Shown here piece by piece: positions 1 through 12,074 of a stretch of 64,000 nucleotides of DNA. The stretch spans positions 2,108,001-2,172,000 of the forward strand of contig JAPEIS010000004.1 of NCBI GenBank assembly GCA_029531795.1, read 5' to 3'. The notes beneath the pieces were generated by a model. It was not told the origin of the DNA. It saw only the letters and a list, made by a program, of their open reading frames with translations, and ran no database searches. The position numbers were made by a program, and so were the translations under genes. The DNA is from Sclerotinia nivalis. Lineage: Eukaryota; Ascomycota; Leotiomycetes; Helotiales; Sclerotiniaceae. Within the stretch, counting starts at the first letter, position 1, and every line of letters begins with the position of its first letter.

Positions 1-1471
1 TGAATAGATGCAAAAGCCCAAGTCCTTTGAGCAAATGCATACAGGTAGTTTGAATTCCGTGTGTTTTTGCGCCCGAAGATAAAAAGTTGATGAAGGGAGT
101 GAAGAAGTGAGAAAAGGGAAATTTTGATATCAAATTATGCGCAGGATGAAGTAGGTACGGAAGGAGTATGGGTGAATGCGTTGTATATAGGAGGATTAGG
201 CGAGGATGGTCTTGAAAAGAGCCGATGATTAGGGGTAGTGAGGAGAAATGGTAGGCTACATAGGTTGGTTGGTTGGTTGGTTGCTGCGAGGATGAATGGC
301 TTGTATCGTATGGTCGTGAAGGAGAGAAGGAGAGAAGGAGAGGAGGTAGTAATGAAATTATAAATACCATCCATTGTCTGTTGTTCAGTTGATTCATTCA
401 TTTGCGTCATTAATATTTTTGAATATTTCCCTTAATTACGCTTCTATTTAGGTGAGATGAGAGATGAGATGTGAGTCCTTGGATGAATATATGGTTTGTG
501 AAAGGTCAGTTTTGATAAGGTCTCGGTGGGGGATTGATTGGTGAATAGAGGGGTTGAGAGAGTAAAGCGGAAAGGAAAGGGCAAAGAACTATATATAGAA
601 AATAAAAAATAATAAAAAAAGATGCACCACAATTCCTTGGAAGTGCAATTACATCATATCAACTCTTAGTAGTTCGAGGCAGCCTTCTGATATCGTTCTA
701 ATACCGTATTAAGCTTCGTGGAAAAGACATCGAGGATCCATACCCCATACTCATAGACATCTACCATCGACAATAAGATCCCAGTAAGCGGATCGAAATT
801 ACTACCAACCTCTCCTCTCCTCTCCTCTACTCTCCTCTCCTCTCCTCTCCTCTCCTCTCCTCCGCAACCCAGCTTTCAAGTTCCCATTTTGCTTGCTCTG
901 CTTTCATCCTTCTTATGCGGTTTGTGAAATGTAAACTTTATACGGAGTACGGAGTACGGAGTTCTAAGATACGCTTTCGGAGATTAAGATTATCTAAACC
1001 TGAAATTTATATTCATCGGATTGTTATGATTAACCTAGGATGGAAATATTTAGGAGCACTATATGTGAGGCTTGTAAGCCCGAAAGACTAGTTCAAGTGA
1101 TTGTTGAACTTTCAGTTTAGATATTCACAAATGATATTTAATATCGTTCATTGCGTTGGTTGTCTCTTTGCCCACGCACCATTTTTGAAAAAGATCACAC
1201 ACGATGATCTCAAATTTGGTATACAATGTTTCTTTTTCTCCATACTATCTATCTAATGCTGTTGTATAGAGTACTCGACGCTATTACAAGAATCCGAATC
1301 CTCGTTTCTCATGACCGATAACTCCGATATTTGAGAAATCTAACGCTTTTTTCCAGTCGCGTCAATACCCCCATTGTCTAAGCCGGGACCAGACTTTCGG
1401 ACCTATACTTTCAAATTCTCAGTCCTCAACTTCACAGATAAGCTATTCCCAGAAACCAGCCCGCTGTAACC
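1..1471. other. Intergenic stretch, no supported gene
   Basis: I see no coding region here that I can support; the open frames are short, low in complexity and resemble no family I know. The stretch holds four tandem GGTT units near 264-282, a CGGAGTA-type tandem repeat near 940-961 and a TCTCC-rich microsatellite at 811-862. It lies downstream of the F-box-like gene on the minus strand, so the last few hundred bases probably contain its 3' untranslated region. Confidence 0.6.
811..862. repeat. TCTCC-type microsatellite
   Basis: About ten tandem copies of a TCTCC-like five-base unit, with one interruption (TCTAC) near 827. It is a simple pyrimidine tract in intergenic DNA and no function is implied. 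Confidence 0.9.
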
Positions 1472-2690
1472 TCATGAAGCTTCCCCAGACTCCAACGGCC
1501 TACTAGATTTGGAAGACTGTGGTGGGAATGATACCGGACCACGACGCATATCATCCGCCGATCCAACAATAAACTCCATTACCTTACCACCAAACTCGTA
1601 AAGATCTTCCCCATCTTTGTTCCGCTTGTGTAATTTGCATTTCTCATCTTCCCAATACGTGACTTCCAAAGGATATTCCAGAGCGTCGTACTCATTGTTT
1701 GACCATCGACTCTCGCGAAAATCTTTCCACGTTTCGTCGTCAAACTTGGACTGTTGCGTTAAATGAACCAATTCCCCCAATTGGGGAACCATGGCTGTAT
1801 CGTCCAGACTAGCAAGTTGATTGAGTGTTCCGTGTAAGTACAACCGCATGGAAGCCCATGGGCCCCCAGAATGGTACCTCGCCGCCGCCAAAACTTCAAA
1901 TAACTCTTTTCGGGAGATTTGACTCAGATTTTTGGGCGCAAAAACGTCTGGTAACCGGATTTCGAATTTGAGATGCATTCTAGCAATATTTTTCGCTGTC
2001 TGCGAGCGACAGAAGCTGTACCAAGCTTGTTCCCTTGTCATGTACTTGATACCTGTCGTTTCCCCTGGACGGCCGTTTGGTTTACCGTATCGATTTTTAA
2101 ATGTTACGTGAGATCCGGAAACTGTCTTATGCTGGACTACTCTGTTCCAACGATGATCAATCTTCAAAACGAATGCAGTTTGTGATGGAATGAAATAGCC
2201 ATATGGGAAAGCATTGACGATATCAGGTCTCTTTTTTGCCCATTCCTTAACGTCGTCACGAAGACCTTTCGAGGTGAGACGGAGAGCATGGAAAGAATCA
2301 ATAGTTGATGGACTAATATCTATCTCTGTCGTCAGAGTTACAAGCTCGTCGAAAACCATCCATCGTAACTCCCGAGGTATTCCCAAGAAAGGTGGTATCC
2401 TCACAAGATTGTCCTTGTAACTAGAGCAGCAACGATGAAAATGTTTAGACGTTTGTCTAAGAGGTAATGTGACTTGTAACTCTTGCTGGGGGATTGACTC
2501 GTCGTCGGTCTCCTCGCCAATGTGCTCAACCTCAAGGATTGAGAACCTGGATATAAAATTTAGAATTTAAATTTGTGGATGGATCTTGTGAACACCAGAG
2601 GGTACTTCCATTGGGTAGATTCAAGCGTGGAGCTATGCACACGTACCTATTGGGAAATATGAGAGGCTCCATCTCTCCTGCATATTCCAT
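1472..2690 (-). CDS. F-box-like hypothetical protein
   Basis: The predicted protein has 372 residues from two exons (2647-2690 and 1472-2546). A single intron separates them, with donor GTACGT and acceptor ATATCCAG. I chose the ATG at 2690 because it gives MEYAGEMEPLIFPNR, which joins in frame across the intron; the second exon alone has no good ATG near its 5' end. Around residue 60 the segment PPFLGIPRELRWMVFDELV matches the short F-box-like N-terminal helix pattern (LP.E+..I...L) of many lineage-expanded ascomycete proteins, followed by ALRLTSKGLRDDV, the usual second helix. No C-terminal repeat domain (LRR, WD40) is visible. Such proteins are presumed substrate adaptors of SCF ubiquitin ligases, but that role is not shown here. 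The frame is intact. The fold assignment is moderate and the function unknown. Confidence 0.72.
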
Positions 2691-3713
2691 CGTAATAATC
2701 TATGCTATTATGATCAGCAGTAGCTCGATGTTCTATATTCCTTCGAAAGTGATGATGGGTCTGACTTACATATTGTTATATGAATAGTGAAAGGAATGTT
2801 TGATAACGTAATCCCAGTATTTCTGATGTTACATTTCTATTGTGGTAAGATGTTGTAGAATGAACAAGAAGTAACTGGACATTGAACATTTGATGCTGCA
2901 ACAATCTCGCAAGGAAAGAACGAACCTGCTTCTGACATTGAGGAAGGCACATAAAGATATGAATCACATACTTAGATATAGGTGTTCATTAAAACTTTGA
3001 AAGGCTTTAAGATTCAGTGTCAGCCAAGGAAATGAAAAGAAAGTCAAAGGATATTTGAACATCCAACCTGATGACAAGTATTGCTTTTTTGATACGTGCT
3101 ACTCATTGATAATACCCGCCCTTTACGGAGGACGGTTCGAGAACTAATGCGACTTTAGGGTTTTATAGAGTACATATACTATAATACACTATAATTGAGA
3201 ATCGATCAAGCTAATCTAAATAATGCATTCTTAATTCTGTGTTGGGAGTTTATATGGAAATGTGGATTTATAACGAGAAGCTTTTTGATTAATAGTCTTT
3301 TCTGTGCTTTTCTCCTATGATTGAACTGAGCCTCAGCGAGAATGGATAGTAATCAATGCTGACTTGTTAGGTTTGTAGTCATACTAATAAGTGGTTCTGA
3401 CAATTCTATGTATGGTTGCTATAACATGTTGTAGAAAAAGGGACATTCAAAAAATTCACACAAGAAGGCCAAAAATTGTCATAAAGCGATTATTATCATT
3501 TCGTAATTCATAAATCCATGCCTAGCAGTAGAAAATCCCCCTTACCACCACCCCTATCCATCCATCCATCCATCCAACATATGCAAATTAGAAAACCCTA
3601 GCCCAAAAGACAATCGGTGTGAAGAGAGAAAAACCTCGTTACGCGGGTATGCCCCATCTTCGGGTATCGCAAATTCATGCCGCGTGAAGCAAGGGTATTA
3701 TGTTGCATGTGGT
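2691..3713. other. Intergenic, between F-box-like and dehydrin-like genes
   Basis: No supportable coding sequence. The stretch contains the promoter side of the F-box-like gene at its left end, and the 3' flank of the dehydrin-like gene at its right end. A run of CATC tetramers lies near 3551-3575. Confidence 0.55.
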
Positions 3714-4712
3714 TTAATGGTAGGTCTTGTTTCCTCCAATGGTCTTGGAACCATCGAGATCAGCATCGACTCTGGGGTCAACCCTGGAAGATTTATCAGT
3801 ATATGTTGTTGAAGAGTATGAGATGGAAGAGAGCTTACTTGTTCAACATATCACTATTGTGTGGACCTGCAGTGTTCTGAGCAGTTCCTGAACCTGGAGT
3901 GGCGTGGGAACCCGAAACTCCGAATGCAGAGTGTCCAGTGGAAGCTCCATGGCGGTTTCCAGTGCTGCTCAGATCGCTGTCGACTCTTGGGTCAGCGGTG
4001 TTGGCAAGGTTGGAGTTGTGAGGGCCAGCATTGGTGCTGTGAGAAATTCCTCCACCGAAGCCAGTTCCGCCAACAGTGTTGCCAGTGGTAGTGCCTTGGT
4101 GGTGGTGAGTACCGGTTGATCCAACACCAGAGCCATAAGTGTCTTGGGTACCGTAGCCGCTAGAGGTCTTGTTAGGAAGACGGTTTCCATCCAAATCGGA
4201 ATCGACACGTGGGTCGGCAGCATTGGCAAGAGAGGAGCTGTGAGGTCCGTGAGAGCCCTCAGCGTGGCCAGTGTTGGAAGTTCCTGGAATGTGTGTACCA
4301 GTGGTGTGTGTACCAGTGTGAGTACCAGTATGAGCACCGGTGTGAGTGCCAGTATGAGTACCAGTGTGGGAGCCGGTGTGTGTACCTGTGGTACCGTATG
4401 ACGCATCTTGAGTGCCATAGCCGGCAGAGGTCTTGTTGGGAAGACGGTTTCCATCTAAGTCGGAGTCGACTCGTGGATCAGCGGCATTGGCCATAGACGA
4501 GGAATGAGGTCCATGGGAACCTTCGGCATAGCCAGTGCGGGCTGCACCACCAGTGTGGGTTGTACCGGTCGTACCAGTTGTACCGGTTGTGCTAGTGTCT
4601 TTGTGTCCACCTGAGATTGTTAGTGATATTAGGCGGAATGTGGGAAAAGGGGAATGTGCATACCGACGTGGAGGACGTCCTTGACCTTTTGCATAGTAGA
4701 TTCTCCAGTCAT
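3714..4712 (-). CDS. Dehydrin-like DPR-repeat stress protein
   Basis: Predicted protein of 296 residues from three exons: 4664-4712, 3839-4610 and 3714-3783. The junctions are GTATGC...CTCAG and GTAAGC...TTCCAG. It starts MTGESTMQKVKDVLHVGGHKD. The protein is strongly repetitive and hydrophilic. Four copies of a block built on GPHxS...ANxxDPRVDSDLDG are present, the last split by the second intron (GPHNSDMLNK / VDPRVDADLDG). Between copies two and three runs a tract of TGTHTG units rich in His, Thr and Gly. DPR-containing repeats of this kind define the dehydrin-like (Dpr) proteins of Aspergillus, linked to osmotic, oxidative and freezing stress; that link is from the family and is not shown here. 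There is no signal peptide or membrane segment, so it is probably cytosolic and disordered. The reading frame is intact. Confidence 0.8.
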
Positions 4713-7038
4713 TTTGAATATGGTATTGATTGATTGAAGATCTGAAGTAGAAAGTTATTGTAATTTGATTTGAATGTTTTGTTCTTGGTTGTTTGTTGAT
4801 AATGGAAGAGGGAGAAAAAGAGGATGTAGGAGGTAGCAGGCAGTCTTTATATAAAAAACCACAAGACCTCAAATGCTTCATAGCCTGGTGAACGAAGAGG
4901 CAAATAAACCTGTTTGTGACGTCATGTTTGAATAGAATGGTAAAGATCCAATAAAGAAATTCACTTTCTCCTTTGAAGGAAAATGGGATTGTAAGACCGA
5001 TATCATGGCTGGCGTCATAACAAGGAAATAAACGAATAGAAGTATGCAAGTAGGCAGATTCATCTGTTCCTGATTTCCTTACCCCGCAGATCCCATCCGT
5101 ATCCATTCACCAGACAGGTTTTCTGTAAGGGGCCAAGACAAATTGATTAACTCTGGCAAATTATAGCCTATGAAGTATCAACCAATTGCTTTAGCCGAAG
5201 GGGCCCATATGTAGCCGCAAAAAAGGAAGAGTACGTACCAAGGCAGGTAGGTAGGTACCTGGGTAGGCATGCTTCACTTCACACATGGTGAAATTTGCCT
5301 TGGTTGCTTTACGTATCGTATTCTTGTTATCCATCCTGCATGGAACTCCACCGTAAATGCCAACCTAATCTAAAGTCGTCATAGTTGTGGCGCAAACGGC
5401 TCTAACGTCATTGACTTTTTGTGGCTGTAAGGCGGACCAATCAATTGTGTAGATCTGTTGATCAAATCCCAGGTTATCCTGGAACTTGTGGCTAACAAGA
5501 AAAGAAACTGAAAACCGGTTTCTGTGGCGGTGCAATTCCGAAATATGCTTGATTTATGCAAACATTCACACCGATCACCACCCCACTTTCAGCTCGATGT
5601 TGAAATTTTTTTATGAAATTTTCCACAAAGCATGACGTTTGAGTGGAATGAAGGTAATGGAATCAAGCATCTCCATGTGCCTGCCTACCTTGCGAGCGCA
5701 ATCCCGCGATGTAAGATGTTGGCAATTGCATCATATCTTTGCCAGCACGGAGAAGAGCACATCTCGCACGTGAATAAATACCATCGCAATAGCTTCAAGG
5801 TGATTGATTGTTAGGTGATTGTTAGGCGATTGTTAGGTGGTTGTTTGGTAGAACCGCTGGCAGAGTCTACTAGACATCTGCCAGCCAAGATAGTTTCATA
5901 ATAGGCCAAGCGGTATTCAAAAAAGGTAAAGTTTTATATCACGTGATGACGATGTTTCATGTTAAGTTGCAATGACCAAGCTTGTTTCACTTGACGGCCG
6001 CCATCTAGATCTTTCATGATGTTTTCATTCTTTTCTATGTATAAGGTGTTCATCCCCTATATTGAAGCTTGTCCAGAAGAGGATGTTTTTACGAATCATT
6101 CAATCTAAACACCCGTCCAAGCACACGGATGCAATTTGATCTCCGCGACCATTATTCGGTCAAATTGTTCTTGGGATGATGTTCAAATTGATTATTCACC
6201 AAGATGTTAAAGTCTGAAAGTCCCAGTCTTTCGATTTTCACGAATTTCCGCAGCAAAGTTAAGGCATCATCGTTGGGAGATACCCAGATTAATTCGCCCT
6301 ATCTCTATGCCAAACAAGAAGCCTCGTTTGCCCTTTTGATATTTGCTATTTTTTATGTGTAATTTATCGGCATGATCAACAAAATGTAGCTCATATCAAC
6401 CCTACCTGGCAGGCGATGCGAATCTCTTTCTTTCGAGCCTCCTAGCCAGATGTCATTCCAAAAATTCCGAATAGACTCAGCGGCCTTTGCGAGCTATTTT
6501 TATCTCTATTTTTATCTTATTTTTTGTGGAATGGCTAGTATTCTCTATACCTCGCCAAAGTCACCATGGAATTGCACATTGAGGTCTTAATTTGCTATTT
6601 TCTTTTCATGTCTATTTTCGTGGGGGAATATCAATCGGAGAACTGCATAGTTACGCTCAGACCTTCGCAACGACCATCGTCTCAAGCTATATTCGTCTAG
6701 TCATTGTCTAGAAATGGACAAATAGCAGTACATAAGGTTTCTTAAGTAAGAACCACCCTATGAATTTTCCTTGGCTCCTTCTAGGCGTTTCATAGGGAGT
6801 TTGGTGTAGAAGTCTATTTTACCTCACACCTTTGTAGAACCACCCTAAATTGTTGGCAAAGATTAACATTGCCTCTAAGTACAATTAAATCCCCATACTA
6901 TTGATACCTACAAACTGATCATATCATAATACTCTTTCCTTATCTGTCTACCATGGTTGCTTGATTAGTCACGCTTGAACTGATATATGCATTACCAAAA
7001 AATATTATTTCTTAATTTACTGGTAACTTATTTTCCTC
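4713..7038. other. 2.3 kb intergenic stretch
   Basis: No gene recognised. The right neighbour of the dehydrin-like gene is therefore a long empty promoter region, and open frames in it are short and low in complexity. A GGTAGG-type tract near 5246-5270 and a run of GATTGTTAGG-like units near 5808-5842 are the only repeats I noticed. Confidence 0.5.
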
Positions 7039-8290
7039 ATGGCGTCGATGGGCAATGTTGAGGATATTTCCATAGGTGAGTAAGTGCCTCAAGAGCGATG
7101 GTTTTGTACACAACACTAAATAGTTTTAGCTTCACGAATACTTTTCATATGTTGGCCTCTATACGGAATATCTGGAATACTAATAATGCTGAGATTGATC
7201 GCTAAAATGAAGATCCATATCCCATTTGCTCTGGAGGATCTTTTGGTTATCCTTGCTATGGTGTGTGTCCATTATATTCTTCTAGTCATTCACTGACATA
7301 TCAAAAAGATTTTTGGAATCTGTCATATATCACTCAATACTTGGGGAATAAGTTTTGGAATAGGAAGGCATGTTGTATTTCTCACTGAATCCCAAACCGC
7401 GAAGGCTTTAAAAGCTGAATTTGTCAGTCAACCTTTTGGTGAGTGTGTCGAACATAAACAACTTGATCTGTGACTAAATTATCCGCAGGTGTTATATCAC
7501 CAACACTCGGCAGGATATCATTCGCTGTTCACCTTACGCGACTGCTCGGACACAGCCAGAATATTAGACGATTCCTCTATTTCCTCATTGCTCAAAACGC
7601 CTTGATAAATTTTCTGGCACTCATACTCATCTTCTTTCAGTGCTCCAACATCTCTTACAATTGGGATCGTGTTGGACATAAAGACCAATGTTGGAGTGTG
7701 AAGACTGTAGCAGCCATTGGCTATTTTCAAGGATCATCCAGTTCCTTGACGGATCTCGCTCTCACAATTCTACCAGTCGCAATGGTTTTGAATTTACACA
7801 TCCAATTACATTTGAAGTTCCTCTTGTCATTTCTACTAGGAGTGAGTCTTTTGTAAGTTTTTGCCTGTCGATATCTTAAAGCTTGGCTGATATATGTTAG
7901 TGCTTTTATTGCCGCTGTCATCAGGACCTATTGCACAATGGTCGATAACAAAGACCCTACCTGTGAGTTCAAAACCCCACATACTCACAGTACTCCGCCT
8001 AATTAATATAACCAGTTAACACGGTGAATTTTATTGTATGGTGCGCAGTAGAAAACTGCACCGTCATCATAACATCCTCAATACCCTTCCTCCGTCCTCT
8101 ATTTCGACCAACTCCTAAACCATACATCGAAGTAAAACGCCATCCGAATCCAGTAATTTTGCGTCAAAAATCAATAGAATACAGGAGTTCAATGGAGATA
8201 CTCGCCGGACCTGAAACCAGACAGGTGGAAACGGAAGATAAGGAAGATAAAGGGAGCATTTTTCAGGTCGAGACCCATTCGCTGGCGTAG
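7039..8290 (+). CDS. Rhodopsin-domain (PTH11-like) integral membrane protein
   Basis: I assemble 332 residues from six exons: 7039-7075, 7130-7260, 7309-7438, 7489-7852, 7901-7962 and 8016-8290. All have GT-AG introns of 48-54 bp. Several hydrophobic helices are seen: ILFICWPLYGISGILIMLR, a segment around DLLVILAMIFGICHI, then RFLYFLIAQNALINFLALILIFF, LALTILPVAMVL, LLSFLLGVSLFAFIAAV and ENCTVIITSSIPFLRPLF. The order, the GGxGxxxW-like loop replaced by NTWGISFGIG, a CxxxxxxxxxIGYFQG loop and the final SIPFLRPL match the large fungal rhodopsin-domain family that includes PTH11-type receptors. The N-terminal extracellular part is very short, and no CFEM domain is present. The C-terminal tail after residue 270 is cytosolic and charged. 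The ligand is unknown. Family assignment is confident; splice sites are inferred from sequence alone. Confidence 0.8.
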
Positions 8291-9740
8291 ACTGAAATTA
8301 GATTGTGGCAATTAAAAGGAGTTTTCTTGGGATATATATGATTAGATGATTTACGATTGGTTTTAGAGCTGCGGTGGCCAGGAGTTTATGGGGTGTGGCG
8401 TAAGGTTCTTTCTTGTCCACCAACACAGTGGAGTTCCTCGACATACCGTACGCACAGTAGTTTCCAATGCTGCTTAAAAGTTTCGGCGATGCGGATGATT
8501 TTTTGATGTCTACTTTTTTCTCCAACATAGAGAGTACTATCTCATCAGTCTCTGGAGGCGAAAATTTGCAATATATAAATATAATTTAAACGCTAAAATC
8601 TTCAAACTGATATTTGAGTAGTTCAGAACAAGATATATTGATTCCTCATTTATTGATTCTCCAAAAAGCAAAGTATGACACATAACATTCAACGACCCGG
8701 CTACGAGAATAGTAAGGACCACCTAAATTCAACCCGTTTGAGCAAACTATACGTTCGACACAATTGACGCAAATAGGTGATTGTCAATTCAATATCATTT
8801 CATTTCAATCAATACTGCCGCGAGCGTTTTATTTTCCAATTCATATACATATGCACAATTCTAGATTGTCTCAGAAATACTTTCACAATTCTTTACTTTC
8901 ATAAGGCGCACGTGGGCCTTATCACAAAGGAATAGAAATACACTGGGGCACAAAACTGCTTATTATATATATGGCTAGGACCAGCATATTTTGGGCCATT
9001 TGGGATTTATGGAGCTTATTTTTTGGCCTAAGGTAGGGGTTTCCGGATGAGGATGACGTCTGTCAGTTGACCGTATTGATAGGACGGCAAGTTGAATTGA
9101 CTGATATCACGTGGAGAGGGCTATTTCCTTAAAGAGAATTTTTGAAGATATCAATATCAATATCAATATCCGTCACAAAACTATTATAAGTCCCGAATAA
9201 ATATTAATTGTTTTGGAGAGTATATAGTTGAAGGAGAACTTATAAGTTGCTTTTTTTTTGGAATACTAGAATATCATATTTATTGTATGGGAGGATAAAA
9301 TGAGATTTTCAATATATTCACCTCAATTGATATACTGATAGCGAGAAGTTGAGTTGCCAAGATGTGAATTGATGGTACAATTTACAATTTGAGTAGACGT
9401 CAATCAGACATTCTTCAACTATTAGTATACCAGATTTCGCCGGCAAGGGCTTTAGCCACTGGATATAAGTATATTTATTCACTAATCCATTGTGAGCTCA
9501 CCTATTGTTCACTTCTATTAAAATTCGTCTATTCTTCTCTTTCTCCTTCCTGAAATATACATCCATGATATCTCCTAAATCTTATTCCTCTGGGAACATT
9601 ACGATATTGATGAGAGCACTTGCGCTGTCGCGGTGATAGTAGCAGTTGATATTAGTACAGATTTACCCACTGTTGATTTTGGTCACTCTATTCATTAAGC
9701 GACTTTAAATGTACGGTTTCCTTTTGCCTCTACTTTAGAA
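8291..9740. other. Intergenic, AT-rich
   Basis: No coding sequence I can support. The stretch is AT-rich with a short (TATCAA)n tract near 9150-9172. It separates the rhodopsin-domain gene from a decayed carboxylesterase and may itself contain eroded sequence. Confidence 0.5.
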
Positions 9741-11680
9741 TTGAATACGATTTTTGATCAGACAGAGTTCAGGATATTAAAAAGTTTCCTTCCATTTGCA
9801 ATTTTACTACGTGCACGAGAAGTAATGAATCACTTCGAACAGTCTTCCAGTCAATATCCTCATCTCAATTTCTCGAACATGCGATATGCTCAGTCATCTA
9901 TTGATGATCTTGTATTCGCTGCATCCGTACCACCCAAAGGTAGACATACCACCATTAATAATGACCAGCCCGGTTCTATCTGTCTACAGGCCATACCAGA
10001 TATAGATAAAACCCAAAATATTTTCACTAGCGAACTGATTACGCGAAGCTTGGTTTTTGACTGGTGAAGACTTTTTGGACGACTATTTTACTAGAAAGAA
10101 TCTCAGTACTTTTACAACTCCAGCTCGTGAGATGCATGCAAGATGTATGGTGATGTCGGTTGATCCACCTTTGAGTGAAGATTGTTCGTTTCTTGTTGTT
10201 GTTGTGTCATGGAAGACATTCAATATAATCACTAACGCTGTGAACTTAACAATTTACATGTGAGAAACAAGGCCCCTTGCTACTGACATCATTAGTTAAT
10301 GTGAAGATTTAATATTTACTTCAGGGAATGAACACGTGCACCTGTACTAATCTGGATCCATATAGATGGGTATGTTTCTGGTAGTAAGACATCCTCCCAA
10401 AACCCAGCAATTCTCATAGCGGTAAGTCAACAGAACGGAGAAAAAAAAAGGGATGATTTATGTTTCTGTGGATTATCGACTTAGATTCTTCGTATGTTGT
10501 AATTTCAATCCTAGGGATATTTCTGTAGATTATCTAATAATCAATAGGGATGGCTTGCTGGGGATTCAAATGTCACTGCAAATGCAGGTTTATTAGATCA
10601 AAGACTTGCACTTGAACGGATTCAAGATAACGTCATATATCCGATGGGGATCCCAATCGAGTTACTCTTATGGGAGAATTGACAGGCGCTGCATCAATCT
10701 TATACCATATTAAAGCTTATGACCAAACTAAACATCGTGCTCCATTTCAGACAGCAATCCCAAAGTCCAGGTTTTATACCCATCGTGCCGTCCCAAGCAA
10801 GACCCTCTTTCTATCAAGTAGTTGGAAATGCATCACTACTCTCAAATATCACCATTAAAGCTGCAATTCCTAAGATCTGTATCTTACGAAGTACTATCGA
10901 CTTTTAATATCATAATGACTGGTAAATCAGCATATAAACGGATAATTTAATTTCGGAGCAGTAATTGACAGATCATACGTGACCAATTTTCCACCACGAT
11001 TATTATCTCAAGATGCTCTTGATCACAATATTGATATATTAGTTAGTCATAGTTTGCACGAAGGTCTTCTTTCAGCAATCCCGCTGTGCAAGCCCAGGCT
11101 GAATTTTTCATCGGTAGAGCAAGCTTTTCCATCAGCTGATGCATCAGTCATTTCATTTAACGAATATACTCTACCCGTTCTTATAGAACAGTACTTACAA
11201 CTACACATCACCTACCGAACGGCTCGCTCTTGCAATTGCTTACTTTACTAGCATGTAACACTTATTCTCTTACCTCCACATACCATTCCCAACTATTCCG
11301 TCGAGAAACGCAAACTCATCACCCTCCTCCTCCTCTTCTTCCTCCTCCTCCTCCTCTTCCTCTTCCTCCTCTCCCTCCTCCACACATCTTTTCTCCACCC
11401 CATCCCCCCAGGAATTCAAATCCACGGCACAAAGATCCCCCCACATTTTTCAATAGCAACCCAACCACTGATAATCACACCTAATCATACCTTTGATACA
11501 GTAATAACAATACCAGCCATCACAACCTCGATCCAAGAATATCTGACTAATTTTGTGAATTTTGGGATCTCTATCTGAATTCGAAGACGTGATATTTGAG
11601 AGCTTTTACTCTAAGAATCGGACGGTTATGGAGATTGGGGGCATGGGGTTTAGATATATGGAGATTTGGCGGCTGATTTT
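9741..11680 (+). pseudogene. Decayed type-B carboxylesterase/lipase
   Basis: Fragments of a single type-B carboxylesterase can be read in order on the plus strand, but in different frames with stops between them. They are RYAQSSIDDLVFAASVPPKGR (about 9883-9945), a SEDC cysteine motif (about 10165-10190), GLLDQRLALERIQDNV (about 10585-10635), GDPNRVTLMGELTGAAS (about 10648-10700), IPIVPSQARPSFYQVV-like sequence (about 10775-10830), a VSHSLHEGLL block (about 11045-11075) and IQEYLTNF (about 11525-11555). In intact enzymes of this family the nucleophile motif is GESAG; here it reads GELTG, so the catalytic serine is gone. Both changes could be C-to-T or G-to-A transitions. A CT-rich tract at 11322-11384 interrupts the 3' part. 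There is no open frame, so this is a dead gene. Confidence 0.78.
11322..11384. repeat. CCTCCT/CTTCCT microsatellite
   Basis: A nearly pure C/T tract of about 63 bases made of CCT and CTT triplets. It lies inside the decayed carboxylesterase, where intact relatives have ordinary coding sequence, so it appears to have expanded after the gene died. Confidence 0.85.
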
Positions 11681-12074
11681 GGGTGTTATCACTGGCTTTA
11701 GTTTCCGTATCATAGCGGGTGAACGAGTGATGGCAAATAGAGAGGGCTGGGGTTTGGGGGTGTCAATAGTGTGAGTGGGCACTGGGCAATGATTTTTTCT
11801 CTTGGGTAAGAAGGTTTGACTTGGAAAGTTTTAATGCTTCTTCCCAAACTTGTTCAGAGGTGGTTGAATTGTTTTAAGTTTCCATGGTTACCATACTGAA
11901 TTATCAATTAGATCATCCGACAAATGCATCCTGCGATAAAATCTTCCAAATCCCTTCTCCCTTTGAATACGTATTCACAAAGTCCTCCACAAAAGCGCGT
12001 TAAGATATAATTTGAATGAAAACTCCTCTTCTCCAACCAACACATTTCATGCCTCCCATTCCTGAGATGTGCAT
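11681..12074. other. Intergenic, 3' flank of small secreted protein
   Basis: No gene seen. It lies between the end of the decayed carboxylesterase and the stop codon of the secreted-protein gene, and likely contains the 3' untranslated region of the latter. Confidence 0.5.

Noticed and set aside
135..632. Two minus-strand frames near the left edge
   Set aside because: Low-complexity Ser/Pro/Thr/Phe-rich translations of a purine-rich strand; no domain, no signal of a gene.
3861..4496. Several plus-strand frames over the dehydrin-like gene
   Set aside because: All are antisense shadows of its repeats.
9741..11680. Reading part of this region as a P450
   Set aside because: A fragment near 11400 resembled a P450 C-terminal segment, but the ordered blocks GLLDQRLALE, GDPNRVTLMGE and VSHSLHEGLL fit a type-B carboxylesterase much better.
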